Below, one piece after another: positions 49,201 through 59,964 of a stretch of DNA of 64,000 nt; the stretch's first letter is position 1, and every line of letters starts with the position of its first letter. Under the pieces are notes generated by a model. It searched no databases. It saw only the letters and a program-made list of their open reading frames with translations, and was not told the DNA's origin. Both the position numbers and the translations under genes were made by a program. This DNA is from Mixophyes australis (lineage: Eukaryota; Chordata; Amphibia; Anura; Limnodynastidae), in assembly GCA_036250195.1 (NCBI GenBank), contig JAVHZZ010000002.1, positions 66,842,205 to 66,906,204 on the forward strand, in the 5' to 3' direction.

Positions 49201-52200
49201 TATTTCAGTTTTACATCAAAGATCAAACAACTCTTTCTTCTTTGTGTGTTATCTCTTTCCAGGCTTTTTGCCAATATCCTTGTGCTGCCCCCATCTTTGA
49301 GTCCTTGGGTTTTATCTTATCAAGAACGTTGCTACATGTTCTTGGAATCTTTCGTTGATGGGAACATGGTGCTGCGTGGCCAACCTTGAATAATTTGTCT
49401 TTTTAAACTGAAAATAATATCTGCTTAATTTCTCTTAAAGTCATAGCATAACATATTAGCATCTAAAGCTTAGCACATGATCGATATTAAATCAATAATC
49501 ATACAATTCCACTCTAACACAAGTTTGCAATGAAATGGCAAAATGTTACTTAGTTGTGAGAAATGTTTATACATATCCTGTATTGAATCTCTAGTTGTTA
49601 TGGCAATTCCTACCTAAACAGCATTAGAAGAGTCTGAGCTTCTCTAAAGGTTTCTATATAGGGTTCATTGATAACATAAAAATTGCCATTCATGGTCTCA
49701 TATACTCTGCTGTTGTTTTAAGTTTATTAATTAAGGCCACATCTATCCCACATCTCTAGTTATAAATGCAGTAGCAGATATTTTAATTATAAAGGTTTAT
49801 TTGAACTGTTGTCAAAATCATCAGATCATAAAATAGCCCTTGAGAAGACATCTCAATTTGTCTACTTTACTATATGTTTATCCTTTAATCTGTTAACATA
49901 TTTAAATTCCCATACGGTATTATCCTCTTCCACCACTAACCTTTCTGTGAGGTAACTCTTCCTCAAATTTTCCCTAATCATGTTACCCTTCTGATTTAGT
50001 GTTTGTCTCTAGTTCTAATACTTTTCTTCCTCTGTTGAATTTTATTTCCCGTACTTTGCTAAACCATTTATGTATTTATCTTAAATCATATCACCCCACT
50101 CTCTGCTCCAAACCGTACATGTTTAAATCCCTTAGTCTTGGATCATTTAATATTTTCTGATTTTAGACCATGCACCATTTTACTTGCCCTCTGTATCTAT
50201 GTGTAGGTGCCCAACAATTCTTCACACAAAGGGGTAAGTAGTAGGGCTTACATATATTGAAAAGAAATATCAGGACTCCAATGCCACCTGGCCATCAAGT
50301 TCAGTCCTTACGTTTAGATGCTGCCTAAGGTAAAACAGTTATATGAACCTATTCTAACTTATCCAGTATAAATAGTTTCCCAATCATGAAATAATAAGTG
50401 TTGCCCCATCATAATTAGGGGCCCTGTTAGCAATCAAATGTATCACTCTTTTTGTCGCCTGACTCAAGTGGGCATTTAGGTTGTGCAGACTGTGTGTGTC
50501 TTGTCTACTTTATCCTACCTCACGTAGCACAGTGCCTCAACCTCGGTCCAAGTGCAGTAGGTTTTTTGATGTGTATTGTTCTAGACAAGCAACACCAGAG
50601 GGAGACAGAGGAATCTACTAATAAAACCACAAGCACACATAAGAAATAAAATACAGTAACATACAGTTTGGTATTTGAAAGCCATGCTTGCACTTTTATT
50701 GGTGAGGCGCAAGCTCCCAAAGGATTTTTTATGTCTATGCGGGTTCTTTTTATATCAAAAATAAGAATCTCATTTGGAAGTTAAACTTTGAAGAAATAAG
50801 TTTTGAATATCAGTTACTAAAAAAGTCTACAATAGATATACTATAATGCAGTGCAATACCTCAACTACTGTCTACGCTTACTAAGAGGTACATCTGTTTT
50901 GCTAACCTGCTGTTACTATTATTAACCCATAGTACACTTTACACTTCAGTAACATATAATTCAATTAATATAAAAGATCATAAATCAACATATACACATT
51001 TGCCTAAAGGATGCAATTAAGTGGTCTTTTCTATTAATGAAACAGATCTCCTCCGATGCTTTACTCCGCTAGCAGCAATTCAAGCACAAATGGCCAATGA
51101 ATGAATGATAGTTTTCCTTCAAGACATATATTATTCCACACTGTGACACTTTGTTAGACTTTCACTATTCAGCAAACTCAGATTTTGAAGTGTGTTGGCT
51201 CCAATTTAGTGATAACATGAAGTAATATATGTGCACGTTTTCCCTCTTTCCTCGATTATCACAAAAGCACTGTCCCGAAGTAGATTATAGCTTTACAGTC
51301 CGATATGATAAACTTCATACTCCTGAGGTAAATTCTGTAGTCTATGGCAAAGTCTCACAATTTATCTAAGTCTTTGCTCCCTAAATGTCTTTCCTTATCT
51401 ACCTTATAGCAGAAATAATACAATACTTAGAGCCAATACATAAATTCTGAAGCAAAAAAATGGGTACTTATCAGATTTTACTCACATGACTCTGCAGTTG
51501 TCTTGCTAATGACAGGCCGGATAAATCTGACAGACTCACTTCCTTCTGTTAGTGCTGAGAGGGCTGACTTGGTGTTCTTTCCTGTCAGTCCCGATTGGTC
51601 ACCAGGCTCTCAGCTGCTGCCCAGCTCCTCAGATGCCTCTCCCAGGCGGCTCTCCTCAGGACTTTTTTCTCATGAGAGGCTGACAGTCCTCTCATATCAC
51701 TCTCTCTCCTCTTATCTCACTGCTGCAGCCTGGATCTGGGCGCTGCCTCTCTCTCTCTCTCAGAATTTCAACAGCCTTTTTTTTTTTTACTGTTCCTTCT
51801 CCAGCTCCTCATTGCCACCTGATGCAGGGAGATGCTTTTCTCTGCCTGTAGGGGAGGTATCTAAAGTGCACGTGCAGCCTGCTCAGGTTGCCAGTGCTCC
51901 ACAAATAATATTGCCCCTTAATATAATTATAAAATAATATAGACCCGATCATTTTAATTTTGGAGGCTAAAATCACCAGAGATGTATGTTGTTTTACTCA
52001 AAATTGCCAAAAACATTGCGGCTTGATGTTTACTAATGCTTTGGATCTCTTACTATCAGTCTTTTCAGTGAACGAGCCACAGGAAAGATATAAGCAATGT
52101 ACTACTCAAAACAGTAATAAACTCAACAGCCACAATCACCTCCCATTTTTCTACTTGGGGCAGCATGACTCCCAATTTTAATAGAAGTGTTGTTGATCCT

Positions 52201-55200
52201 AATTATTAAGTTTACCAATAATGATTACAAATTTCCCCCTTTATCTTCATGGAACGTCCAAGGTAACGATGTCCGCAAGCAATTTTGATCTTTTTTTCAC
52301 ATCGCATGCATAGATAAAGACAAAGAATTACATTTTGATTTCAATTCTGGTTGTAGACATTGTGTAAAATGTGTTTCCTGAAGGAACACAAAGATCTTAT
52401 TTAAGTTGTTTTATGTCTACTGCAAATTTCTGGTTGCAGATACACCTCTTTCAGCAATGTTTGTAAATGTGTGGTTTGTTTCAGCAGAAAAAAATAGGTA
52501 GAGACAGGAGTTTACGGTTCATATCTTGTCTAAAGTCTTTATGTGACTCTAATCTGGAAATATTATTGTGCCACAATGTATACTGTGAAGGAATTATATT
52601 ACTAGCATAATTTTTATATTTGTGAGATTGGTTTGACCAAAAGTTAGGGGTCACCAAACTGGATGGGTTCGACCGACTTTAATCTAGATTGAATAATTTG
52701 ATCATCTCTATTGGGGCATATTAGCTGTTGTAAATTATAACGAACTTGGGTTAAGGTACATGTACCTCATAAACTTGAGAAATTAAAATGTGTTCTAAAT
52801 TAAATAACTGGGCACAATGTGATTTATCTACAAACACTGTTCACAGGAGCAAATTTGCAGCTCTCCATTTATCCTTCTAGTGCAAGGTTCCTTTTCAGCG
52901 ATGTTAGTAAATGTGTGGTTAGTTCAAGCAGAAGAAAATAGTTATGGTCAAAATCATGCACATAGTCTTAACCTTCTTAATATATTTTATTGTTATAACT
53001 TTCTGTTTTTATGTTTTGTCTATAGGTGAGATTTCTGGAACAACAGAATAAGATGCTGGAGACCAAGTGGGCTCTTCTACAAGACCAAAATACAGCCAGA
53101 GTTCAGATTGAACCTCTGTTTGAAACTTTTATCAGCAACCTCAGGAGACAGCTGGAAAACCTGGAATGTGAGAGAGCTCGTCTAGAAGCAGAAAGGAACA
53201 GCACAGAGGGCGCAATGGAAGAATTTAAGAGAAAGTAAGATATGTATGGTTATCATGAATTCATTACAAGGCACAAGAATTACCTCTTATAAACAGTTAT
53301 GCTGAATTTCCAGAAGTAACAGAAAACCAGCTCTAGTGTGAAGACATATTAAGCATCTTTATAACTAAAATTAAGAGAAAAATGTGATTGCATTTAACAC
53401 AGATATTAGAAGCTTAACAATAAGCAAAAGCAGCATATTCAGTGCTTCTATGTGATCGTTTCTGTAGCTTTGCCAGTCACAGTCAATATATTCAATGGTG
53501 AGTATTCAGTGTACTGCAATAATAAGGCCAGAAATCCACAAATGTTGTAACACAATGTAATAGATTTAATATCTAACTAACTAGATTACTAACTAACTTA
53601 ACATGTTCACATAATTTGGTTGTGACTCACAGATATGAAGAAGAAATGAACCGACGCACAGCGGCAGAGAATGAGTTTGTCTTACTAAAGAGGGTATGTA
53701 CAGTATCAGCATCTGGAATGGCACTTACTAATCATCATGATCATTTATTTATATAGCGCCAGCAAATTCCGTAGCACTTTACAATTGGAAACAAACATTA
53801 ATAAAACAATATTGGGTAATACATACAGACAGAGAGGTAAGAGAACCCTGCTCGCAAGCTTACAATATATGGGACAATGGGAGTTTGAAACACAAGGGCA
53901 CGTGCTCCATCATACTGCACATTGGACCAGCTAGAATGCAAAAGGTAAAAAGTATTGAGTGGACTTTGTGATCAGTCACACGGCAATGTTGGTCAGAGGT
54001 TTGTTGTCTTGTGTTAGGGTGTAGAGGGTGATAATAGGGTAACCTAGGAATATTAAGATGCTGGTTGAGGAATATCATAAGCTTGTCTGAAGAGGTGGGT
54101 TTTTTGAGAATGCTTGAAGGTTTGAAGACTAGAGGAAAGTCTCACTGTGCAAGGGAGGGAATTCCACAAAGTGGGTGCAGCCCGATAAAAGTCCTGTAAA
54201 CGGGAATGGGAGGATGTGATGAGAGTGGAAGAGAAACGCAGATCTTGTGCAGAGCGGAGATGTGAACTTGGGAGATATTTTGAGACAAGTGAGGAGATGT
54301 ATGTCGGTGCAATTTTGTTGGTGGCCTTGTATGCTAGTAGAAGAATATTATATTGGATTCATTGAAAAACAGGCAACCAATGTAAGGACTAACAGAGTGG
54401 CTCAGCAGAGGAAGAATGGTTTGCAAGGAAAATCAATCTAGCCGCTGCATGCAAAATAGATTGTATGGGTTCAAGTCTGATTTTGAGAAGACCAGTAAGG
54501 ATGAAATTGCAATTGTCGATGCAGGAGATGATGAGTGTATGAATTAAGGCTTTTTCAGTGACTTGTGTGAGATATGTGAGTATTCTGGAAATATTCTTTA
54601 GATGTATGTACCATGATTTAGATATAGAGTCAATGTGGGGAATAAACGATAGTTGTGAGCCAAGGATTACACCTAGGCAGTGAGCTTGCGGGGTGGGATT
54701 TATGATCATGTTATCAACAGAAATAGAAAAGTCAGGCAGGAAACTGGCTTTGTTTTTGGTTGGGGAAATTATTAATTCAGTTTTTGAAAGATTGAGCTTC
54801 AATTGGTGAGAAGACATTCAAGATGAAATGGCAGAAAGACAGTCAGCGACACAAGACAGCACAGATGGTGAGAGATCAGGAGAGGAAAGATAGATTTGTA
54901 TATCATTCACATAGAGATGATACTGAAATCCAAAGAAGCTTCTTAATTTTCCAAGAGAAGTGGTGTAGATAGAGAATAGCAGAGGACCTAGGACTGAGCC
55001 TTGTGGTACTCCAACTGATAAAGAAAGGGGAGCAGAGGTGGATCCAGAGAAATTAACACTGGAAGAGTGATTAGATAGGTAGGATGAGAACCAGGATAGG
55101 ACAGTGGCTTCAAGACCTAGGGATTGTAGCGTTTGTATAAGGAGAGAGTGGTCAACAGTGTCAAATGCAGCAGAGAGATCCAGGAGAATTAAAAGAGAAT

Positions 55201-57411
55201 AAAGGCCTTCAGTTTTTTGCTGTGATCAAATCATTGACAACCTTGGTCAGCGCAGTCTCTGTGAAGTGTTAAGAACAAAAGCCTGACTGAAGAGAATCCA
55301 GTAGGTTGTTTGCTGTAAGAAAGTGTGTGAAGCGAGTGTAGGAAATTCTCTCAAGAAGCTTGGAGGGGCATGGGAGCAGAGAGATGGGACAGTAATTTGA
55401 GAGAGAGTTTGGGTCAGAATTTTGTTCTTTCAAAATAGGAGTAATCACTGCTTGCTTGAATAGTGATGGAAAAATAGCAGTAGAGAGAGAGAGAGATTAC
55501 AGATTTTAGTTAGAGGTGGAATGAGCACAGAAGACAGTGACCTACCAATTTGTAAGGGTATGGGAGCAAGAGGACAGCCGGTAGAGTAGGAAGATGAGAA
55601 GAGAGTAGAAATGTCCTCTTTATTTGTGGGATCAAATGAAGACAGAGTGTCAGAGGGTGCTGCAAAGAAATTGAGCTGATTGCTTGTCGAGGGAGATTAT
55701 ACCATTTCAAGTCTGATCTTATCTATTTTGTCCTTGACATAGGAAGCAAGATCCTGGGCACTGATGGAAGTCAGCGGGTTTGGGGTGGGAGGATTGATAA
55801 GAGATTTAAATGTGTTAAAAAGGCTTTTGGGGTTAGAAGCTTTAGCATAGATGAGAGACTGGAAGTATGTTTGTTTTGCAGTGTCCAGAGCATTTCTATA
55901 GGAATGGTAGATACCAGTATATGTGATGAAAACATTAGAGATAAAAAAAAGATTTACGCCAGTTATGTTCTGCTTTATGAGAAAGATTTTGTAGATTTTG
56001 TGTTTCTTTAGTGTGCTACGGTTGACAATGAAGTCTATGCGGAGTATGTAGAGTTGCTGGAGCCAGTTGATCAAGGGCAGCTGCTAGGGTTTGGTGAAAA
56101 TGGGGTACTGAGCACAGTCTAGAGAAAGCAAGAACAAGACAGTGGCCATCCTGGTAAGAAGCGGATTCAATCCACTGGAAGAGGTCGAGTAGGGATGTTA
56201 GATAGTAGTTTGGAAGCAGCATTGGAACGTTGGTTAGCAATAGGGATGTTGAAATTACCCATGATGATGGTGGGGATGTCAGAGGATAAGAAGTGAGGGA
56301 GCCATGCATAGAAGTGTTCAACAAATTGTTGTTGTGGTCCAGGGGGGTGATAGATGACAGCAACACGCATAGAGAATGGGTTAAAAATCCTAACAGTATG
56401 TACTTCAAATGATGTGAACGTGAGTGATGGGACATTTGGTAGAGCTGTTAAAGTGCATTGTGGGGAGAAAAGTAGTCCAACCCCACCTCCTTGTCTGCCT
56501 CCAGGTCTGGGGGTATGGTTGAAATGGAGAACACCATGTGAAAGGGCTGCAGGTGAGGCAGTGTCTGATTGCGTGAGCCATGTTTCTGTTATTGCTAGAA
56601 GGTTACAATCTAAATTGTTAAGACACGAACATTCTACTTTCCTTCTTATTGTAGGATGTTGATGCTGCTTTTATGAACAAGGCCGAGCTGCAAGCAAGGG
56701 CCATCTTCCTCACTGATGAGATCAATTTCCTGAGGACCCTGTATGATATGGTAAGTTATTTACATTTTGGCACAATGTTATATTACCCTTTAACTGAAAC
56801 AGGTTATTTTGTTTCTTTGTTTTAAAGTAGCCAATACCAAAAAAGAATTTCAATAATTGTTTTTTTGTCTACTATGCAGGAGATCAGTCAGCTCCAGGCT
56901 CAGATCTCAGACACCTCGGTGGTCGTGTCCATGGATAACAGCCGAGACCTGGACATAAACAGCATCATTGCTGAGGTCAGAGCTCAATACGAGGAGATTG
57001 CTAATAGGAGCAGAGCTGAGGCTGAGGCCATGTACCAGTCAAGGGTGAGTCTGACACACAGGAAGGTACTTTATACAATATAATATGTATGTCAGTGTAG
57101 GCCAAAAGCTGATTAATATTAAATTACATTTTATCCTTCTTTCAACTACAGTTTGAGGATCTGCGCATGGCAACTGGAAGAAACGAGAATGATCTACAGA
57201 ACAGCAGAAATGAGATCGCTGAACTTAACAGAGCAGTTCAGAGGCTTAAAGGAGAGATTGAGTGTGCTAAATCTCAGGTAAATATCACATAAAAAGAAAA
57301 TGTTAGTTATAGTGCACATACTGAATGGATATTTGTATAGAGACCTCATGCTTATTTTTTGGTTGCAAAACTTGAAAAAGTGGATATTGCACATTAGTCA
57401 GAGATGTAAAC

Positions 57412-57460
<49 letters not shown>

Positions 57461-58520
57461 TATTATCTTTTATTTATAAGCCACCAGAAGGGTTTCATAA
57501 CGCCAAACATATGGAGGTTGAACATACAACAAAATTACATATGTTCATAGATGTAAGTACAATGGGTACAGATAAACAGCATAATAAATGAATGGATACA
57601 ATTAACAGAACAAATTGCATGGCAAATAAAAACAATTCAGCATAAGGCCAAACAGTGACAGAGGCGACAATGGGGAACTGGCAGACATGAGACATAGAGA
57701 ACACTTTCCAGGGTGTCAACTAGTGTTGAATTCCAAGTGGTGGAGGTGATGTAAGTGTTGTATTATGGGCTCCCTTAATGTGCTGCTAAATTATGTATCA
57801 TTCATTGATGAAATAGACATGCCAGATTGGTCTACTTTTTCCCTTATACATGACTGTGTAATGTTTTCCCAGCGTGCTGCACTGGAAGCTGCTATACGTA
57901 ACGCTGAAGAACGTGGAGAAGCTGCTGTCAGAGACGCCAATAACAAACTGTGTGAGCTGGAGGCTGCTCTACAGAAGGCCAAGCAGGACATGGCTCGCCA
58001 ACTGCGAGATTACCAGGAACTGATGAATGTTAAATTGGCTCTGGACATTGAGATTGCTACGTATAGGAAGATGCTGGAGGGTGAAGAGTGCAGGTGAATG
58101 CAGTAGATATACTGTAAGGTTTTACATAACAATTCAATAATACACAACAATATTCTGCAGTCTTAAAAAGTTTAGAACACTATTGTGTGCTTACACAGTA
58201 AATATATAATCGCTTATGGTGTTTTTCAGATTGGCTTCGGATGGCTCTGTGAACATCTGTAAGTGAAACAAACTAATATTTATTTGCAAAATGCATACAA
58301 TTAGTTCTAGGTGTTTTGCAGACTGTTATATACTAACAAACTTCTGTGTCACTTAGCTGTCCTGCACGCTAGCACTGGAGGGAAACACCACTCAGGAGGA
58401 ATGTCCCAAGGAGGACATCATCATCATCATTCTCTAGGAGGATTCAGCTCAAGCAGTGGGAGAAGCCACAGCCATGTTCACAAAAGCATCCACCATTCCG
58501 GTCATGAGCATCACTGCTGA
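40269..58520 (+). CDS. Type II keratin, histidine-rich (gene C), 9 exons
   Basis: Coding exons: 40269-40685, 53026-53234, 53633-53693, 56655-56750, 56880-57044, 57152-57277, 57873-58093, 58230-58258, 58357-58520; 495 residues. Domain layout is as for A and B, and tail exon 9 is identical in nucleotides. Private changes include KGYKISHG in the head, NTARVQIEP and CERARLEAE in exon 2, MEEFKRK at the exon 2 end, AIFLTDEIN in exon 4 and QYEEIANRS in exon 5. All splice sites are GT-AG; the exon 1 donor (gtgaga) is the best of the three. Intron 1 is 12.3 kb because of a provirus and a solo-LTR-like insertion; intron 3 holds the L2 element shared with B. Splicing across intron 1 must skip two LTRs with their own polyadenylation signals, which lie antisense to the gene. 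Confidence 0.93.
40810..40813. repeat. Left 4-bp target duplication of the provirus
   Basis: CAAG here and at 49520-49523, directly outside the two LTRs. Confidence 0.8.
40814..41386 (-). repeat. 3' LTR of the provirus
   Basis: 573 bp, TG...CA form (TGTTGGGG on plus to CTAACA). It matches 48947-49519 along its whole length by eye. Confidence 0.92.
41387..41397 (-). promoter_or_regulatory. Polypurine tract of the provirus
   Basis: On the minus strand AAAGAGGGGAA lies directly before the 3' LTR; this is the expected primer for plus-strand DNA synthesis. Confidence 0.8.
41782..42063 (-). pseudogene. env transmembrane subunit remnant (C-terminus only)
   Basis: The frame holds a hydrophobic, helix-like segment (residues about 4-34, from [19 protein letters not shown] on), a Cys pair typical of a palmitoylated border (LDCCSCRK) and a polar cytoplasmic tail. 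An in-frame stop lies just upstream. The surface subunit and fusion region are absent, because integrase coding ends only about 240 bp upstream. Nothing here could make a working envelope protein. Confidence 0.55.
42306..43480 (-). pseudogene. Proviral integrase, broken
   Basis: The zinc-binding domain is in the frame ending at 42942 ([11 protein letters not shown] and [10 protein letters not shown]). Part of the catalytic core ([17 protein letters not shown]) lies at 42864-42646. The C-terminal domain, with [20 protein letters not shown] in the MLV style, lies at 42575-42306. The N-terminal part of the core is largely missing between the first two frames, so the enzyme cannot work. Confidence 0.82.
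43481..43975 (-). pseudogene. Proviral RNase H
   Basis: Two overlapping minus-strand frames. The first, 43975-43724, has [15 protein letters not shown]. The second, from 43781, has [35 protein letters not shown] and [20 protein letters not shown]. The D-E-D-D catalytic pattern is recognisable, but a frameshift splits it near 43790. Confidence 0.82.
43881..45467 (-). pseudogene. Proviral reverse transcriptase, broken
   Basis: Frames 45467-45132, 45142-44894 and 44942-43881 hold the parts in order: [20 protein letters not shown], the LPQG-like LSQGGATSP (usually LPQGF) and the catalytic [10 protein letters not shown]. The thumb and connection follow to [10 protein letters not shown]. An in-frame TAG (45468-45470) separates it from protease, and frameshifts near 45135 and 44900 interrupt it. 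Confidence 0.88.
45468..45845 (-). pseudogene. Proviral aspartic protease
   Basis: The active-site loop [11 protein letters not shown] and the C-terminal LLGADVLSK of a retroviral protease are present. It lies in the same frame as gag, separated from it by one TAG. The domain itself looks complete, but it could only be made by readthrough. Confidence 0.85.
45903..46430 (-). pseudogene. Proviral gag: capsid end and nucleocapsid
   Basis: The frame ends with the single zinc knuckle [14 protein letters not shown] and a basic tail, then stops at TAG (45903-45905). The following codons continue in frame into protease. Upstream, [18 protein letters not shown] and [14 protein letters not shown] resemble the C-terminal half of a class I capsid. 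The N-terminal capsid is not recognisable. Confidence 0.78.
46431..47998 (-). other. Proviral segment without recognisable coding
   Basis: About 1.6 kb between the matrix start and the capsid end, where the rest of gag should be. I see only short frames with no family resemblance. It contains CTACAAGTCCCAGCATTAG (about 47796), a motif I have seen in other vertebrate repeats, so a secondary insertion or replacement is possible. Confidence 0.4.
47999..48226 (-). pseudogene. Proviral gag matrix N-terminus
   Basis: The 75-codon frame starts [14 protein letters not shown], with Gly2 for myristoylation, followed by basic residues and [20 protein letters not shown]. Its place, first after the leader, fits the start of Gag. 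It ends after about 75 residues at a stop. Confidence 0.65.
48227..48923 (-). other. Proviral leader
   Basis: Non-coding sequence between the primer binding site and the gag start, the region expected to hold packaging signals. None can be named by eye. Confidence 0.5.
48924..48942 (-). promoter_or_regulatory. Primer binding site (tRNA-Pro-like)
   Basis: On the minus strand the sequence TGGGGGCTAGGTCCGGGAT starts 4 bases after the 5' LTR and matches the proline-tRNA primer site used by murine leukaemia viruses except for small changes in its middle. Confidence 0.75.
48947..49519 (-). repeat. 5' LTR of the provirus
   Basis: 573 bp, matching 40814-41386 throughout by eye. It is followed on the plus side by the duplicated CAAG. 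Confidence 0.92.
49880..50220. repeat. Interspersed repeat in intron 1 of gene C
   Basis: Counterpart of 9545-10020 and 23405-23840, with its opening part deleted (the AAACATAGATT segment is missing). The intron sequence around it (49524-50434) aligns with B. Confidence 0.45.
50439..51901 (-). mobile_element. Solo-LTR-like insertion in intron 1 of gene C
   Basis: A 1463-bp block starts TGTATCAC and ends GTGCTCCA (TG...CA) and is flanked by CAAA on both sides (50435-50438, 51902-51905). Gene B has CAAA once at the matching place. A minus-strand AATAAA (about 50697) in a CACCAATAAAAGTGC context suggests LTR polyadenylation on that strand. No coding frame is convincing. The family is unknown, and it is not related to the nearby provirus LTR. 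Confidence 0.65.
51906..53025. other. Remainder of intron 1, gene C
   Basis: AT-rich intron sequence that aligns with 24050-25219 in gene B and 10250-11428 in gene A. It holds no other feature. Confidence 0.5.
53731..56600 (-). mobile_element. 5'-truncated L2-type LINE in intron 3 of gene C
   Basis: The same insertion as 25926-28731, at the same intron position and with the same truncated start. This copy keeps two short segments that B has lost (about 55790-55840 and 56305-56330). The RT motif reads YVND instead of YVDD (about 54910), so a catalytic aspartate is changed; other frameshifts are present. Confidence 0.88.
57412..57740. repeat. ATT microsatellite plus shared intron 6 repeat, gene C
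   Basis: About 18 TTA/ATT units (57412-57466), followed by the AAGCCACCAGAAGGG block shared with A and B. Confidence 0.65.
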
Positions 58521-58683
58521 AGTGAAAACATTGAATATGCAAAATGCCATTAATTATAGTATTATGTCATCACTGTTAGACATCTGCTTTGTTACTCTAC
58601 TTCATGCTGTATATTTCTCTTAAGCAGCTTCATGTGTGTTATGGCCTCGTATTGTGTTTATCTGTTACCTTATACTGCACCTC

Positions 58684-58689
58684 AATAAA
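58684..58689 (+). terminator. Polyadenylation signal of keratin gene C
   Basis: AATAAA 163 bp after the stop, in the same context as in A and B. Confidence 0.8.
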
Positions 58690-59964
58690 CTGCTATTCAT
58701 ATGTCAGTAAGTGACACAAGTCTTTGGAAAATTACCAGATACCTTTTAATGACAAATATTGCAGAGTACAAGTTAGAGTTAGTGATAATGTCAGAGAATG
58801 CTTGTCAACATTACATTCATATCAAATGGTATTCTACCTATTATGGAACATTCTTTAGATGAAGTTATTTACTGACATACATTAATTCAGTAGGAATGGT
58901 ATAACAAGAATTCACATACACAGATAATATAATTTGCTGCAGCTACATATAAACTGCTAGACTTACTGTCAGGCTTATATCTTGAATGGACTTTATTAAA
59001 TCATCGGTCCAAGGTGAAAGTCGTAGGTGTTAGCCTCACACACGGATACACACTTCTTTACTATAATTTTTTTCTTCCTTCAACTATGAGAACTTTCATT
59101 TCAGTAAGTTCTCCCAAAGTGCAGGAGAACGTACCCCTACTAGTGCTTCTAGCAATGAGAAAACAGACAAATTCAAATACAAACAAAGCTATGTTAGCTT
59201 CTAGCATAGACCCAGCAGACATACATGGGTGCCACTTTGAGGTTCATCAATGTATTTTACTAAGCTTTTGACAGCTGCCTGCAACAGTATTTAATGGAGC
59301 ATTAGTTGCTACAAAATTCATATCATTCAAATAGAAATGCTATGTGTCTCCTTGTGGTCAGATGAGGTACAATGGTGGATCGTGCACACTTTCATCCAAA
59401 GCTGCCTGATTCACCATTATACCCAGGATATCCAATGTTGATGTCCCATGATATTGCTCTTCCCATTGATATATAATATATATCTCTGGTCATTTAGCCT
59501 AAAACTCCTCTCATTTTATTTATAACTACGAACACTTTGGCTCTGAATTAAACACATACATTCAGGGGGCTACAAATGGCACCAAATTATGGATACTTAT
59601 AGCCCAAACAGACCCAAAAGTTCCTAAATGAATTTCTAATAATTATAAATGATTAAATTGTAATAATGTCATTTATTTATTTCAGTATCACTCTTATAAT
59701 AATATAAATAAACTATAATCATTGTAGCTAACCACTGTACTTTAACTGTTTAACATAAACAGTCTAAAATGATTTTAAAGGCGGAATGCCAGAGAATTTT
59801 ATTGTCCAGGCAATTTTTTTATTTTTGATGCCGTTCAATACAACAACAGATTTGTTATGTAGATATAAATGTATATAATTCAAAGAGCTTATCTGTTGTC
59901 ATACCCAAGGCAAATGAAAATAAACAAATCTGTATGGAAAATAAAGTTCTGTGAATGTGGAATT
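58690..59964. other. 3' flank of gene C
   Basis: Aligns closely with 30773-31866 downstream of B and more loosely with 15401-16570 downstream of A. No gene seen. It ends with CCTCTTTAAAGAGA (59965-59978), which borders the Penelope-like element. Confidence 0.55.

Larger units (their letters stand above)
40814..49519 (-). mobile_element. Class I endogenous retrovirus (gamma/epsilon-like) in intron 1 of gene C
   Basis: An 8.7-kb provirus on the minus strand: two 573-bp LTRs that look identical by eye, a proline-tRNA-like primer site, matrix start, nucleocapsid, protease, RT, RNase H, integrase and an env tail. A 4-bp duplication CAAG flanks it. The single CCHC box, the in-frame UAG between gag and pro, the MLV-like integrase C-terminus and the primer site point to class I. 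Stops, frameshifts and missing segments in gag, pol and env make it defective. Confidence 0.92.

Noticed and set aside
51503..51937. 144-codon open frame in the solo-LTR-like insertion
   Set aside because: Low-complexity Ser/Leu-rich translation, no recognisable family, and it runs past the insertion boundary into intron sequence.
9078..58520. CRISPR array, operon or tRNA genes
   Set aside because: The repeats are keratin paralogues, transposons and microsatellites; no spaced short repeats and no cloverleaf were seen, and the genes have introns.
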